The notes beneath the pieces were generated by a model. It searched no databases, was not told the DNA's origin, and was given only the letters and a program-made list of their open reading frames with translations. From positions 3,224,001 through 3,288,000 of the forward strand of contig NZ_CP034073.1 in NCBI RefSeq assembly GCF_003855155.1: a DNA stretch of 64,000 bases. The letters are read 5' to 3'. The position numbers were made by a program, and so were the translations under genes. Positions 1-11,400 of the stretch are shown here, piece by piece (the stretch's first letter is position 1; each line of letters starts with the position of its first letter). This DNA is from Shewanella psychromarinicola (GTDB taxonomy: Bacteria; Pseudomonadota; Gammaproteobacteria; Enterobacterales; Shewanellaceae).

Positions 1-1698
1 ACCTATGGCGCAGTCGATGCGGCGTTTATTGCATTTATTAAGCCTTTTATTGATGAAGGTTTCAGCCAAACTCCAGCGATAGCTGCTGGTGTCGACTTAC
101 CGACACATGGTGGGTTTAACGCCAATAAAGACATTATGTTAATGGCTCCTATTGCGGTTATTGTCATGTTCAGCATACGTGGCGTGGCTAACTTTGTGTC
201 GACCTATTGTGTCTCATTCATGAGTGCACAGCTCATCATGGATATGCGCCAACAAGTTTTTGAACATTATCTGCGTTTACCCGTGAGTTATATCGACCGC
301 GAAAATAGTGGTAATTTGATTTCACGTGTCACGTACGATACTGAACAAATTGCTCGTGCATCCGGTAGTGCGTTGATTTCAATTGTCCGTGACAGCATGA
401 CCGCGATCGGTATGTTAGGCATTATGTTCTACTATTCGTGGAAATTATCATTATGCATATTGGTGATAGGCCCAATTATGGGCGTTGTGATCAGTATTGT
501 CAGTAAGCGTTTTCGTAAGGTTTCTAAGCAAATTCAATCTGCAATGGGCGGCGTTACCGCAACCACTGAACAGATGATTAAAGGCCATAAAAACGTGTTG
601 GTGTTTGGTGGCCAAAAAACAGAGGTTGCTCGTTTTTATAAAGTTAACGACCAAAACCGGTATCAAAATATGAAGCTAGCGGTGGCTCAATCAATTAGCC
701 AACCGCTCATTATGGTGATTGGATCTTTTGCTCTGGCTTTTGTACTGTATGCCGCCACTTGGGAGAGCATGAGAACGGATTTAACCGCTGGAACGTTTGC
801 GGCTATTTTAGGTGCCATGTTAGCCATGCTTCAACCGATTAAAAACTTAACCCGTGTTAATGCCGAATTTCAACGAGGCATTGCCGCCTGCACGACAGTG
901 TTTGAATTATTAGACACAGAACCAGAGCCAGATACGGGTGAGTTTAGTATTGATCGTGTTCAAGGTAAGCTGACATTTGAAAATGTCACGTTTACTTATC
1001 CAGGCCAAGAAAAGTCCGCCTTAAACAGTATTGATTTTGAAGTTAAACCGGGTAAAACCATTGCATTAGTCGGGCGTTCTGGCTCTGGTAAGTCGACCAT
1101 CGCCAGTTTGATTACCCGTTTTTATAGTGGCTTGTCAACCGGTGATATCCGCCTTGATGACACCAGCATTTACGATTACCAGTTAAAATCATTACGTAAT
1201 CAAGTGGCTTTAGTGTCACAGCAAGTGACCTTATTTAATGACACTATTGCTAATAATATTGCCTATGCTTACCCAGGCGAAGTGACTCGAGAGCAGATTG
1301 TCCATGCCGCTGAACTGGCTTATGCGATGGAATTTATTGATACCTTGCCACTGGGATTAGACACCCAAGTGGGTGAAAACGGGGTGTTACTTTCAGGCGG
1401 TCAACGTCAACGTCTTGCCATTGCTCGTGCTATGTTACGTGATGCGCCAGTGTTAATTTTAGATGAAGCCACATCGGCTTTGGATACCGAGTCTGAAAAA
1501 GCGATTCAAAAAGGCCTCGATAATCTTCGACATAACCGTACATCGATTGTGATTGCCCATCGTTTATCCACCATAGAAAGCGCCGATGAAATTTTGGTTA
1601 TTGATCAAGGTCGAGTTGTTGAACGTGGTAATCACAGTGAATTAATTGCCCAAGCAGGTATTTACGCCAACCTTTACCAGATGCAGTTTAGCCAATAA
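1..1698 (+). CDS. msbA: Lipid A export ATP-binding/permease MsbA (5' end missing)
   Basis: Homodimeric ABC flippase that moves lipid A-core across the inner membrane. The frame is open from base 1, so the true start lies upstream; about 565 residues are present against roughly 580-600 in the family, so only the extreme N-terminus is missing. A transmembrane domain fills the first half. The nucleotide-binding domain follows with Walker A GRSGSGKS (near base 1070), signature LSGGQRQR (near 1390) and Walker B LILDEATSALD (near 1455), then a His switch in VIAHRLST. lpxK begins 16 bases after the stop, which is the usual msbA-lpxK order and supports the assignment. Internal ATGs (for example 136) should not be taken as the start. 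Confidence 0.95.
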   Translation, partial: TYGAVDAAFIAFIKPFIDEGFSQTPAIAAGVDLPTHGGFNANKDIMLMAPIAVIVMFSIRGVANFVSTYCVSFMSAQLIMDMRQQVFEHYLRLPVSYIDRENSGNLISRVTYDTEQIARASGSALISIVRDSMTAIGMLGIMFYYSWKLSLCILVIGPIMGVVISIVSKRFRKVSKQIQSAMGGVTATTEQMIKGHKNVLVFGGQKTEVARFYKVNDQNRYQNMKLAVAQSISQPLIMVIGSFALAFVLYAATWESMRTDLTAGTFAAILGAMLAMLQPIKNLTRVNAEFQRGIAACTTVFELLDTEPEPDTGEFSIDRVQGKLTFENVTFTYPGQEKSALNSIDFEVKPGKTIALVGRSGSGKSTIASLITRFYSGLSTGDIRLDDTSIYDYQLKSLRNQVALVSQQVTLFNDTIANNIAYAYPGEVTREQIVHAAELAYAMEFIDTLPLGLDTQVGENGVLLSGGQRQRLAIARAMLRDAPVLILDEATSALDTESEKAIQKGLDNLRHNRTSIVIAHRLSTIESADEILVIDQGRVVERGNHSELIAQAGIYANLYQMQFSQ

Positions 1699-1714
1699 TG
1701 ATCGGGTGTTTGTG

Positions 1715-2722
1715 ATGCAACAGCTTATTCAGCGCATTTGGTATCAAGGGCACTCAGCCAAGTGGTTATTATTGCCGTTATCTGGGTTGTTTTGGTTAAT
1801 ATCCTCTATTCGGCGAGGACTGTTTAGGTGTGGGCTTAAACAGGTGCAAGTGTTGCCGGTGCCTGTGATTGTGGTGGGCAATATTACTGCTGGAGGCAGC
1901 GGTAAAACCCCAACAGTGATTTATTTAATCGAGTTATTACGCCAACATGGCTATAAACCAGGTGTGATAAGCCGAGGTTATGGGGTTAATATTGACGGTG
2001 TTGTTGCCGTTAACATCAATGCCAAAGCAAGTGATGTTGGTGATGAACCCGCTATGATAGTCGCTCGCACTTATGTGCCTATGGTTGTAGGCGCCAACAG
2101 AATTGCTGCGGCACAGACGTTATTAGTTGATTTTGATGTGGATGTTATTATCAGTGACGACGGCCTACAGCATTATGCGTTAGGGCGTGATATCGAAATT
2201 GCCTTAGTCGATGGTGAGCGACGTTATGGTAATCACTGTTTGTTGCCTGCAGGGCCTTTGCGAGAAGGTTTAGGGCGTTTAAGCTCGGTTGATTTTGTGA
2301 TCAATAATGGCGGGCCAGCTCAAGATGATGAAGTGTTGATGACACTTGCTCCTGCACCTCTTTGTCAGGTCGATACTAGCCTACATGATGAATTAACTCA
2401 GCAGCACAGTATTGTTGCTATGGCGGGTATTGGTAATCCGCAACGCTTCTTTAATAGTATTAGTCGGTTAGGCTATAAAGTAGTAAAAACCGTTGAGTTT
2501 TCAGACCATCAGGCTTTTGATGAAAAGCAATTAAGTGAGTTATCTGTGCAACATTCATTATTAATGACTGAAAAAGATGCGGTTAAATGTCGCGATTTTG
2601 CACAATCAAACTGGTGGTATTTACCTGTAAATGCGAAGCTTAACTCAGAATTTGATCACGCATTGTTGAGCCAATTACAGCAAGTGGCTCAAACTAAAAA
2701 AGGACTGTCTCATGGCATTTGA
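1715..2722 (+). CDS. lpxK: Tetraacyldisaccharide 4'-kinase LpxK
   Basis: Phosphorylates the 4' position of the lipid A disaccharide, the sixth step of lipid A synthesis, on the cytoplasmic face of the inner membrane. The 335 residues match the family length. A hydrophobic N-terminal anchor (about 17-31) is followed by the P-loop [10 protein letters not shown] (about 57-66) and the DDGLQH motif typical of LpxK. An in-frame ATG at 1646 would overlap msbA by 53 bases; the ATG at 1715 gives [10 protein letters not shown], the expected beginning, so it is preferred. The gene forms an operon with msbA and overlaps the next small gene by 11 bases. Confidence 0.95.
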   Translation: MQQLIQRIWYQGHSAKWLLLPLSGLFWLISSIRRGLFRCGLKQVQVLPVPVIVVGNITAGGSGKTPTVIYLIELLRQHGYKPGVISRGYGVNIDGVVAVNINAKASDVGDEPAMIVARTYVPMVVGANRIAAAQTLLVDFDVDVIISDDGLQHYALGRDIEIALVDGERRYGNHCLLPAGPLREGLGRLSSVDFVINNGGPAQDDEVLMTLAPAPLCQVDTSLHDELTQQHSIVAMAGIGNPQRFFNSISRLGYKVVKTVEFSDHQAFDEKQLSELSVQHSLLMTEKDAVKCRDFAQSNWWYLPVNAKLNSEFDHALLSQLQQVAQTKKGLSHGI

Positions 2723-2888
2723 TAAAAAATTACTCGAAATTGTGGCCTGCCCGGTATGTAAAGGTAAGCTAGAATATGACAAAGAGTCGCAACAACTGAT
2801 CTGCAAGTTTGATAAGTTAGCCTATCCTATTACCGAAGGTATTCCGGTATTATTGGAAAATCGTGCAACAGCTTTGGTGACAGAATAA
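2712..2888 (+). CDS. ycaR: Trm112-like UPF0434 small protein
   Basis: A 58-residue protein beginning [18 protein letters not shown]. The CPVC pair at residues 14-17 and the ending [15 protein letters not shown] are hallmarks of the Trm112/UPF0434 family, whose eukaryotic members are zinc-binding activators of methyltransferases. The second cysteine pair is reduced here (a single C near residue 35), as in many bacterial members. The start overlaps the lpxK stop by 11 bases, implying translational coupling. In enterobacteria the same gene sits between lpxK and kdsB; kdsB is not found here. The bacterial role is not established. Confidence 0.88.
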   Translation: MAFDKKLLEIVACPVCKGKLEYDKESQQLICKFDKLAYPITEGIPVLLENRATALVTE

Positions 2889-2924
2889 CGTACAAGCTGA
2901 GTCATTGAGTATTCAGTCATTAAT

Positions 2925-2947
2925 GCGCCCTCAGGGGCGCTTTTTTT
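2925..2947 (+). terminator. Rho-independent terminator of the msbA-lpxK operon
   Basis: Stem GCGCCC/GGGCGC with a four-base loop followed by seven T, 36 bases after the last stop codon of the operon. Confidence 0.85.
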
Positions 2948-3265
2948 GTCTAAAATGGGTGGCAAATATCGATAAACAACAATATTTGTTGGTCTTTATA
3001 CATAGCTTATATCTCGATATTGGACCCAATAAGAGGGGGTTAACTAAGCCATTCATTGTTATCGCTTAGTGGGTGGGGAAGCAATATGAAAAAAGTGCAG
3101 CAATTTTAGCATCCTGGCAATGGTTCAATTATTTCGCTAGACCTTTTCTAAATATTAGCAGCAAAAATGCAAAGCCAGTCTATTGGGGGTTGTAGCATTT
3201 CAGGCCAGCACCTTTAACGATTACAGAATGGATATCTCGTCGTAGAAGACCTTGATGCTGAAAAG

Positions 3266-3297
3266 AAAAAGCTTGCCTATAAGCGCAAGCTTTTTTT
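3266..3297. terminator. Bidirectional terminator hairpin
   Basis: AAAAAGCTTGC paired with GCAAGCTTTTTTT around an eight-base loop. The A-tract on one side and the T-tract on the other let it serve the minus-strand hydrolase gene ending at 3345 as well as plus-strand readthrough. Confidence 0.75.
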
Positions 3298-3344
3298 GTA
3301 AACAGAGGGGGATATTTGCTGATAAGCTGAGTTAAGATGCAAAT

Positions 3345-4229
3345 TTAAGGTTTTGTGGCTAAATCTTGGTATAAGGTCTCAATCCACTTATCGGCAGAGA
3401 TAAACTCCCAGCCCCAATTGGCGTACTTGGGCGGTACACCCTGTTTTTTGATGGTGGCTAAATCGTGACCCATTTCTATTTCACCCCGCATCCAATTAAT
3501 GCTGTCATCAAGCATATGCTTAAATGTTAACAATGCATTTTTATCGCCTAACGCACCATGACCAGGGATCACTTTGGTCTTGTTGTCCAAACGATTTAAT
3601 ATCATGCTGACGTTTTCCCGATAACCGGTCACTGAACCTCCAGCCGCTAAATCGATGTAGGGAAAACGATCTTTAAAGTATAAATCGCCCATGTGAATAA
3701 TATTGGCCTTTTCCCAAATAACCACACTATCACCATCAGTATGACCAGGACCTAGGTGGATGACCTCTAACGTATCTTGGTTAAAATGAATTGAGATGTT
3801 TTCTGCATAAGTGATAACAGGTAATGCTGACGCGGGTGAACGGCTATCAGCTTTGAGGCGTTTGAGGACATTGTGATGCGCTAAGATAGTGCCTTTTTCA
3901 CCAAAATGGGCATTGCCGCCAGTATGATCGCCATGATAATGAGTATTGACAATGTATTTGGGCACCCCGGGTTGAATTTGCTTGAGTGCTGCAGTAATTT
4001 TATCTGCTAAAGGCGCAAATTGGTCATCAATGATCAATATGCCGTCTTCCCCAGCTGAAACGCCAATATTGCCACCGGCGCCGATAAACATATAAGTATT
4101 ATTGTCTAGTTTTTGGGATTTAATCATCACATCACTGAATTTATTATCAGCAACAGCTAATGTTTGGGTTAACGCGAGCATAGTTAACGCACTGAGGCCG
4201 ATAATTTGACGTTGAAATCTTAGTTTCAT
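3345..4229 (-). CDS. Secreted metallo-beta-lactamase-fold hydrolase
   Basis: A 294-residue protein with a signal peptide (hydrophobic about 8-27, cleavage near AVADNK), so probably periplasmic. The complete MBL-fold metal site is visible: H97, H99, D101 and H102 in THYHGDH, H163 in GPGHT, D182 in MGDLYF and H224 in PGHG. The binuclear zinc pattern with the bridging Asp resembles the glyoxalase II/quinoprotein-relay type of MBL proteins more than true class B beta-lactamases. The substrate cannot be inferred. It is monocistronic, facing away from the SDR gene. Direct TTTATTGTG repeats lie just upstream (about 4255-4282). Confidence 0.85.
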   Translation of the reverse strand: MKLRFQRQIIGLSALTMLALTQTLAVADNKFSDVMIKSQKLDNNTYMFIGAGGNIGVSAGEDGILIIDDQFAPLADKITAALKQIQPGVPKYIVNTHYHGDHTGGNAHFGEKGTILAHHNVLKRLKADSRSPASALPVITYAENISIHFNQDTLEVIHLGPGHTDGDSVVIWEKANIIHMGDLYFKDRFPYIDLAAGGSVTGYRENVSMILNRLDNKTKVIPGHGALGDKNALLTFKHMLDDSINWMRGEIEMGHDLATIKKQGVPPKYANWGWEFISADKWIETLYQDLATKP

Positions 4230-4542
4230 GACTATCCCTTTATTGCTGTCATTGTGATTATTTATTGTGTTTATTTATTGTGATTAATACTGCTTAGCAA
4301 AGCAAATTGATCACTCATTGTGCCATGGCCCTAGGTTGCGTCAACGGTGTATTTCAATATCGCTTGTTATCATTTGACGAAGCGCCCCGTGAGTTGAACT
4401 GGAGATTATGTAGCATAACTAATCTCTGTTAGGGGTTAACCACAGTGACTATTTACCCTCCTGTAGTGCTTGGGGCTTGTATTTATGAACAAAATCACCA
4501 CACTGAGCGTGTTAACTTATTTTGCAGTAACAGGAACGTCAG
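4230..4542. other. Divergent intergenic region between MBL hydrolase and SDR genes
   Basis: It must carry both promoters. I see short TTTATTGTG direct repeats near 4255-4282 but no confident -10/-35 pair. A 32-codon open stretch from 4485 overlaps the SDR start and lacks a ribosome site. Confidence 0.5.
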
Positions 4543-5223
4543 ATGATAAAACAAAAAATAGTATTAATCACAGGTGCATCTAGTGGTATCGGTGAAGCCA
4601 CAGCCAAAACGTTAGTCAAAAGCGGTCACAAGGTGATACTGACTGCCCGCAGACAAGAGAAATTGGATAACTTGGTGGCCATGCTAGGGGAAGATAATGC
4701 CCTAGCCATTGCCGCCGATGCGACCCAATTTGATGCATTAGAAAAGGTCGTGACAGCTGGCATCAACAAGTTTGGCAGACTGGATGTGGCCTTCGCTAAC
4801 GCAGGCACCGGGGTAACCACTTCGGGTACCGAACAGGGGGATCCAGATGAGTGGTCAAAACTTATCGATATCAACATCAAAGCCTTGTTATGGACGGCCA
4901 AGTTAACCCTGGCCCACTTACGTGAAACCAAGGGGCATTTTATTTTAACCAGCTCAGTGGCTGGGCGTACGTCACATAAAGGGTCGATTTACGGTGCCAG
5001 TAAATGGTTTGCTTATGGCTTTGGCCAGAACTTGGCCGAAGAAATGGCCCAATGGGGCGGACGCTGCACTACCATTGCTCCTGGTATGGTCAACACCCCA
5101 TTTTTTGATGAGCCTAAACCCGATAAATTAGACCCGGTTGATGTAGCCGAAGCGGTACTTTTTGCTATTGAAGCAGAGCAGCGCTGCAGTGTACGTGAAA
5201 TATTTTTAATGCCAACACATTAA
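4543..5223 (+). CDS. Short-chain dehydrogenase/reductase (SDR)
   Basis: A 226-residue classical SDR with a Rossmann fold. The cofactor loop TGASSGIG is at 10-17, NAG at 86-88, active-site N111, S137/S138, and the Y150-x3-K154 pair in YGASK. ARR at 35-37 after beta-2 suggests preference for NADP(H), as is usual when basic residues follow that strand. It is close to the YdfG-like group of 3-hydroxy acid dehydrogenases, but the substrate is not determinable. An AGGAA ribosome site precedes the ATG. It stands alone, convergent with the efflux operon. Confidence 0.85.
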   Translation: MIKQKIVLITGASSGIGEATAKTLVKSGHKVILTARRQEKLDNLVAMLGEDNALAIAADATQFDALEKVVTAGINKFGRLDVAFANAGTGVTTSGTEQGDPDEWSKLIDINIKALLWTAKLTLAHLRETKGHFILTSSVAGRTSHKGSIYGASKWFAYGFGQNLAEEMAQWGGRCTTIAPGMVNTPFFDEPKPDKLDPVDVAEAVLFAIEAEQRCSVREIFLMPTH

Positions 5224-5381
5224 TATCGCGGCTATCACGCGCCCTGATCGAAGCGAACAGGTGTTCACTATCGGCTCAGCAAAAGACACGTTAGTGGCCA
5301 TATAACCAGACCACAATAAGATGTGGCTGCAGATACAGGGCTCAATACTGTGCCCTGTTGCCCAATCGATCAGCCTAGACG

Positions 5382-8300
5382 CTACTCATTATTAGCCCAA
5401 GGTAACAGTTTGTGAGCCAAGGTGTTGGCTACACCTAATCTGATCGCGGCTTTATGGCGCATTATATACAAGGCTTGGTAACACAATGGCACTAAATACA
5501 AGCTAGTGACCGTTGAAAAGGTGAGACCACCAATAATGGCAATGGCCATTGGAGAATAAGGAGGCCCACCACCCCCTATTTGGGTGTCTCCTAAGGCTAA
5601 TGGAACCAACCCCAGTACCGTGGTCGCGACGGTCATTAATACCGGACGTAATCGGGTTATGCACACACTTATAATCGTGTTGCTGAGCTTATCTAAATCG
5701 GGTGTCATTTGGTTGATTTGGTCTACCAGAACAATACCGTTATTGACCACTATGCCCATTAAGATGAGTATGCCAATCATTGACATCACCGACATGGGTG
5801 TACCGGTTAACCAAAGCGCCCAAAATACGCCAGTAATGGAGAACATGATTGAGGTAATAATAGCCGTCGGTAACACTAGCGACTCAAATAATGCCGCCAT
5901 GACGATATAGATCATCGCAATAGCCAAAATCATATTCACAGCCATGATTGACTGGTCTTCATCTTGACGTTCAAAGCCACCGCGTAATGAGTAGCCGTAG
6001 CCATTAGGAAAATTCACCAAGTCCATCACTTGGGTAATTTCTTTTTGTGCTTCTTCGGTGGTGAGATCTTCAAGATTTGCGCCAATAGATAAAGCCGTTT
6101 GGCGGTTAAAATGACGAATAGTATCAAATCGAGGCACCACGGTTGCTTTGGCTAAGCTGTCTAGGGTATAGACTCGGTCACCTTGACGAATAATCGGTAA
6201 CTGCTTAAGTTTTTCTAACGAATTTTGCCAGCTTTTATCATAGGCCAATTCGATGCGCAGTTCGCCGCTAGGATCATGACGAAATGACCGTAGCTGTGAG
6301 CCTCGCAATGCAATGGCAATATTTGTAGCGATATCGCTTAAGGTTAAATCAAGACGAGCGGCCATTTCTCGGTCAATGACCACTACTACTTCTTGTTGGG
6401 CACTATTCACTTCAGAACGCACATCCACTAAGCCTTCAATGTTGTCGAGTAATGGCACCACTTGTTCACTCAAAAGAATAAGTTCTGATGTTGAGCGTCC
6501 GGTTAAGGTTACGCGAATGCCGCTATTTTCATTACCCCAGCCAAATTGTGGCGTGGCAATCGAAAACTTAGGAAATCCTCCGCGGATCATTTTCTTTAAC
6601 TCGCCCATGTCAATGGGAATGTCTTTTTGCAATAAAATGGTCGATTGTGCATCTTGTGGGGCGTAGTAACTGTAAACAGTATCAATGTAAAATGCGTCTT
6701 TGTTGCTGTATAAATACGCTTCCATGCTGTTAATCATCGCCTCGGTGACCGCTAAATTATGCCGACCTTCTAACTGATAATTAATGTATAAACGGTCATT
6801 ACCTTCACCATCACCTTGATCTTGTTGCACCATACTTAACGGCAATGCAGTTGAAGCTAATATCACCAAAGCGATAACCCCAGAACGTTTTGGTCGGGTT
6901 AAAATCCACCTTAGGCTTCGCTCATAAAAACGCCCTAAGCGATTATTATCATTAGCGCTCTTCACTTCAAAATGAAAGTGATTGAGCATAAGTGGGATAA
7001 GAGTTTTGGCAACCAATAATGATGCCGCGAGCGAGATACAAATGGCCACAGCAACATGTTCTAAAAAGATGGTCAGCTGTACTTTAACGCCAAAAATATT
7101 CGGTAAAAACACAATCGCTGTGGTTAATGTACCGGCTAAAACCGCCAACGAGACTTTTTCCACGCCGGTTAACACGGCTCGTTGGTTAGCTTTTCTCTGA
7201 CAGGTGTCGTCAATGTGTGCGGCTTGTTTTTCTTGTAGCACGCTTTCGGTGACCACTACCGCATTGTCAATTAACATGCCGATCGCCAATAATAACCCCA
7301 TCATCGACAGAATATTCAAGCTGTAGCCTAAAAAGTACATACCCGCCAATGTCATACACAATGAAATTGGCACCGATGAAATAACCACTAAGGTCATTTT
7401 AAGGTTACGTAAAAACAGATACAGCACGCCAAATGACAATACCGCGCCCATTAATCCGGACAGCAGTAAGTCTTTCAGTGACGACTTAACGCCATAGGCT
7501 TGGTCTTCCATGATAAACAGCTTGATACCATTAAATTGCTGATCTTGCTTAACTTGCTCGATGACTTTGAGGACACGATCTGACACCTCAACTAAATTGG
7601 CGCCTGACTCTTTAAAGACATCAATACCCACGGCATATTTTTGATCTAAATGTCGGCCTTCTCTTTTTTCAGGTAGGGCATAGTTCACCTTCGCAATATC
7701 TTGCAAACGGATACCCGGCACAATAACCAGATTGTTAATATCATCAATACTGGTAAATTCGCCTTTGGGCGAGACTTGGTACACTCGAGCGTTTTCTCTG
7801 AGTGTACCAGCACTGATGACGAAGTTTTCCGCCAGTAAACGGGTGCGTAAATCGACACTGTTGAGGCTTGATGCCGCTAATTTATCGGCATCAAGTCGGA
7901 TTTCAATCTGCTTTTGTTCAACTCCGTAAAGGGTGACTTTGGATACACCGTCAACCCGCTCAAGTGGCTTACGAAGTTGTTTTTCAAGCAAATCAAATGC
8001 ATTAGAGAGCTCGCGATCACTTGAAATACGGATTGTCAGCACCGGCATGTCGGCGGTTGAGAATTGTTGGATCATGACGCGTTCAACATCTTTTGGTAAT
8101 AAATGTCTTACCGAGTCTATTTTTTCACGTGCCTCAAGGCTTTTCATGGCCACTTCTTCACCCCATTTCATATTGAGCTGAATAAAAGCGCCGTCTTGGG
8201 TTGAATCAGAGCGCACTTCTTCAATACCGCTCATGGTGGCAAGTGATTCTTCCAGTACCTTGGTGATATCGCGTTCAACTTCTGCTGGGCTGGAGCCTTT

Positions 8301-8453
8301 GTAAGGCACTTGCACCACGATTTGCGGAATATCAATGCCCGGAAACATTTCCAGTGGCAACATCCGACTGGCCGCCATACCAAACAGCATAATAGCTAAG
8401 AAAAACATACAGGTGGTCACAGGGCGCTTTATCGCCAGTTGAGTGATACTCAT
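5382..8453 (-). CDS. RND efflux transporter permease subunit (second pump)
   Basis: A 1023-residue inner-membrane RND pump of the hydrophobe/amphiphile efflux class, driven by proton uptake. N-terminal TM1 (about 11-30) is followed by a large periplasmic loop, TM2-6, a second periplasmic loop and TM8-12, the duplicated RND plan. The TM4 motif reads IGMLIDNAVVV with a single Asp where E. coli AcrB has two, and TM10 reads VVNNGIVLVDQ with Asn where AcrB carries the relay Lys. The gene overlaps the upstream pump by four bases (ATGA), so the two are translationally coupled. The pair resembles MdtBC-like heteromeric pumps in organisation. No outer-membrane channel gene is present, so a TolC encoded elsewhere is likely. 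Confidence 0.92.
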   Translation of the reverse strand: MSITQLAIKRPVTTCMFFLAIMLFGMAASRMLPLEMFPGIDIPQIVVQVPYKGSSPAEVERDITKVLEESLATMSGIEEVRSDSTQDGAFIQLNMKWGEEVAMKSLEAREKIDSVRHLLPKDVERVMIQQFSTADMPVLTIRISSDRELSNAFDLLEKQLRKPLERVDGVSKVTLYGVEQKQIEIRLDADKLAASSLNSVDLRTRLLAENFVISAGTLRENARVYQVSPKGEFTSIDDINNLVIVPGIRLQDIAKVNYALPEKREGRHLDQKYAVGIDVFKESGANLVEVSDRVLKVIEQVKQDQQFNGIKLFIMEDQAYGVKSSLKDLLLSGLMGAVLSFGVLYLFLRNLKMTLVVISSVPISLCMTLAGMYFLGYSLNILSMMGLLLAIGMLIDNAVVVTESVLQEKQAAHIDDTCQRKANQRAVLTGVEKVSLAVLAGTLTTAIVFLPNIFGVKVQLTIFLEHVAVAICISLAASLLVAKTLIPLMLNHFHFEVKSANDNNRLGRFYERSLRWILTRPKRSGVIALVILASTALPLSMVQQDQGDGEGNDRLYINYQLEGRHNLAVTEAMINSMEAYLYSNKDAFYIDTVYSYYAPQDAQSTILLQKDIPIDMGELKKMIRGGFPKFSIATPQFGWGNENSGIRVTLTGRSTSELILLSEQVVPLLDNIEGLVDVRSEVNSAQQEVVVVIDREMAARLDLTLSDIATNIAIALRGSQLRSFRHDPSGELRIELAYDKSWQNSLEKLKQLPIIRQGDRVYTLDSLAKATVVPRFDTIRHFNRQTALSIGANLEDLTTEEAQKEITQVMDLVNFPNGYGYSLRGGFERQDEDQSIMAVNMILAIAMIYIVMAALFESLVLPTAIITSIMFSITGVFWALWLTGTPMSVMSMIGILILMGIVVNNGIVLVDQINQMTPDLDKLSNTIISVCITRLRPVLMTVATTVLGLVPLALGDTQIGGGGPPYSPMAIAIIGGLTFSTVTSLYLVPLCYQALYIMRHKAAIRLGVANTLAHKLLPWANNE

Positions 8454-11400
8454 GCTAGCGTCTCCGCAGTATTAAGCTCAAGGTCATTTTGGGTATATTG
8501 TTTACGGTCAAACAACGCATATAAGGTAGGGATCACCAATAATGTGAGTAAAGTAGACATGCTTAAGCCGAAAATTACTGTAATGGCCATCGGTGCGCGA
8601 ACCTCACTGCCGTCGCCAATACCTATTGCCATCGGCAATAAACCTAAGGTGGTGGTGAGCGTGGTCATCATGATAGGGCGCAAGCGAGATTGCGCAGCTT
8701 CATTAATGGCGCTCAACTTATCCTTGCCTTCTCGGCGTAATTGATTGATACGGTCGACCAATACAATCGCATTATTGACCACAATACCTGCCAACATAAT
8801 TAGGCCAATGAACACCACCACACTTAAATGGGTGCCGGTAATAAATAAGCCAATAATGCTACCTGCAACGGCCATCGGCACTGCAATCAAAATTAATAGC
8901 GGGTGTAGCAAGGATTCAAACTGGCTTGCCATCACTAAGTACACTAAGAAAATGGCCAAAACGAGGGCTATTTTCAACGATTCAAAAGATTGTTCCATTT
9001 CTTCATTTTGGCCGCCGAACCTGGCTTGAATTGAGCTAGGGAATTGCTGTTTAGCCAGTATCTGCTGGGCTTGGAGCACGGCTTCGCTTAAATCACCGTA
9101 GGCCAAGTTAGATGACACGATGGCAACGCGTTGTTGACTGATACGATTAATTGCTGAAGGACCAATTTGTAAGTCAATGGTGGCGATGGCACTTAATGGA
9201 ATAGGCTGCGCGCTATTTGGGTTAATGATTAACGATTCAATGTCGCTGATTTGATCGCGTTCACTTAATTCACTACGGACTAATATATCAACTTTACGAT
9301 CGCGCACCGTGAACTGGCTGGCAATAGTGCCGCCTACTCGTTGAGCAATACGGTTAGCGACAGTCGGTGCATCCATGCCTAACGCGGCTAGGCGGGCATG
9401 ATCAAAGCGAATGCTGATCTCTGGCTGGCCATCACGAAGAGTGGTATTGATGTCACTAAAGCGGTCTGATTCTGACAAGGCATTAACCAGTCGGTCCGCG
9501 CTTTGTTTAAGTTGAACCAAATCATAGCCCGACAACTCAATTTCAAGTGGGGTTTTAAAGCTGAATAATTCAGGATGTTCAATCTGAGCCTCTAGCTCAG
9601 GGATATTTCTTGCGGTATTGCGCAGTACCTGACTAACCGTATTAAAGGCTAAAGGATCCGCTAACACCACTTGTAATCGGCCCCAGTTTTCACCGCCTCT
9701 GGCGGTGTCCGATGTCATTAAGCCACCGCTACCCGCTTGACTATAGGCGTGTTTAACATCGTCACGGTCTTTAATCGCTAGGGCTAACTGTTGTAATACG
9801 GCATCGGTTTCACTGACTTCAGTACCAGGAGGCAGTAAAATTTCAACATAAAATTCGCCTTGATTCATCGGTGGAATTAATTCTACACCTAACTTAGGCA
9901 GCAAACTGCTTGAAGCCAAGGTCATCACTAAAGCGATCACTAGGGTTAACACTTGGTGCCGCAGGGCATGGCGAAGTACGCGGTAATAGAACGATTCCAC
10001 TATACGATATAGGACGTTAAATCCAGCACAAATGGGTTTTAGCAGCAAGCCAAACACGCTACTAACGAAACGGCTTATAACAATAGTTGCGGTTAACAAA
10101 CCAGCGGGTAAATAGCTAAACAGTAACTTAAAAGGAAACAGCAACACTGCCAATAAGTAATAGGCTATTAATCCTTTACGGGTGGTCGGTTTAGGCATCG
10201 CGGTCACTTCAACCGGTTGTGGCAAGCTGGTAAAACCTTGACGTGAAGCCAACATAGGAATGGCGGTTAAGGCAACAAATAATGAGGCGAGTAGGGCAAA
10301 GGTGACGGTGAGCGCTTGATCGGCAAATAAGGCGCCTGCTATCCCGTCGACAAACACTAATGGCACAAATACCGCAAGTGTTGTCAGGGTTGAAGCAAAA
10401 ATGGCGCCAGAGACTTCTTTACAGCCGGTGACGGCAGCCTCAGTTTTACTCATGCCTTGAGATTTATAACGGTCAATGTTCTCTAATACCACGATGGCAT
10501 TGTCCACCAATAAACCAATGGCTAACGCAATACCGCCTAGGGACATGATGTTTAAGCTGATATCGGCAAAATACATCATATTAAAAGTGGCGATAACCGA
10601 AAAGGGGATCGAAATAGAAATTATGAGGGTGGCAATAATATCACGTAAAAACAGGTAAATAACCAGCATGGCCAGCAAGCTGCCAAATAATGCGGCTGAG
10701 GTAACTTCATTTACTGCACTTTCAATAAATTCAGATTGGTCATAAATAATTTCTAATTGATTACTTTCATCCGTTTGGTTCATTTTGTCGAGTTCGGTTC
10801 GAAGCTTGTTCGCCACTGCAACGGTATTGGCATCACCTTCTTTATAAATAGCGAGTTCAATCGATTCAACTTCGCCAATACGGGTAATATCACTGCGTTC
10901 TTTATAGGCATCGCTGATCACCGCAATATCAGACAATCTAACTAAGGTTTGGCCATTTCGATAGACAATGACTTGACCTAATTCCTCTAATGAATTGAAT
11001 TGATTTAAGGTTCTGACCAAATATTCTTTATCGCCCTGGATCACTTTACCCGCAGAAAGGTTAATGTTTTCTTCGTTAATTCGGCGTTTAATGTGGTCAG
11101 CATTAAGATTGAGCTGGCTTAATCTTTGTTGATTTAATTCAATGTGAACTTCTTGCTCTAACCCTCCAGAGAGCCTCACTGCGGCAACACCAGACAAGGC
11201 TTCTAAGCGGCGTTTTAACTCTTCATCTGCAAAGGTACGCATTTGCTTTAACTGCTCCGCATCTGCATTGGGCACTGAAAATGCTAAGCGCATGATGGGA
11301 TCAAGATTGGGGTTAAAACGCAATAGTAATGGTTTGTTTATGTCTAATGGCAGCTCAATGGTGTCGATTTTTTCGCGTACTTCAAGGCTTGCCATGTCCA

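Larger units (their letters stand above)
2889..3344. other. Gene-free interval between convergent operons
   Basis: It holds the two terminators annotated separately and otherwise no convincing frame with a ribosome site. A seven-codon open stretch after GGGGAAGC near 3085 is too short to support. No repeat or insertion-element end was recognised. Confidence 0.6.

Noticed and set aside
4485..4583. 32-codon open stretch MNKITTLSVLTYFAVTG before and into the SDR gene
   Set aside because: No ribosome site, no lipobox Cys despite a signal-like look, and it overlaps a well-supported start at 4543.
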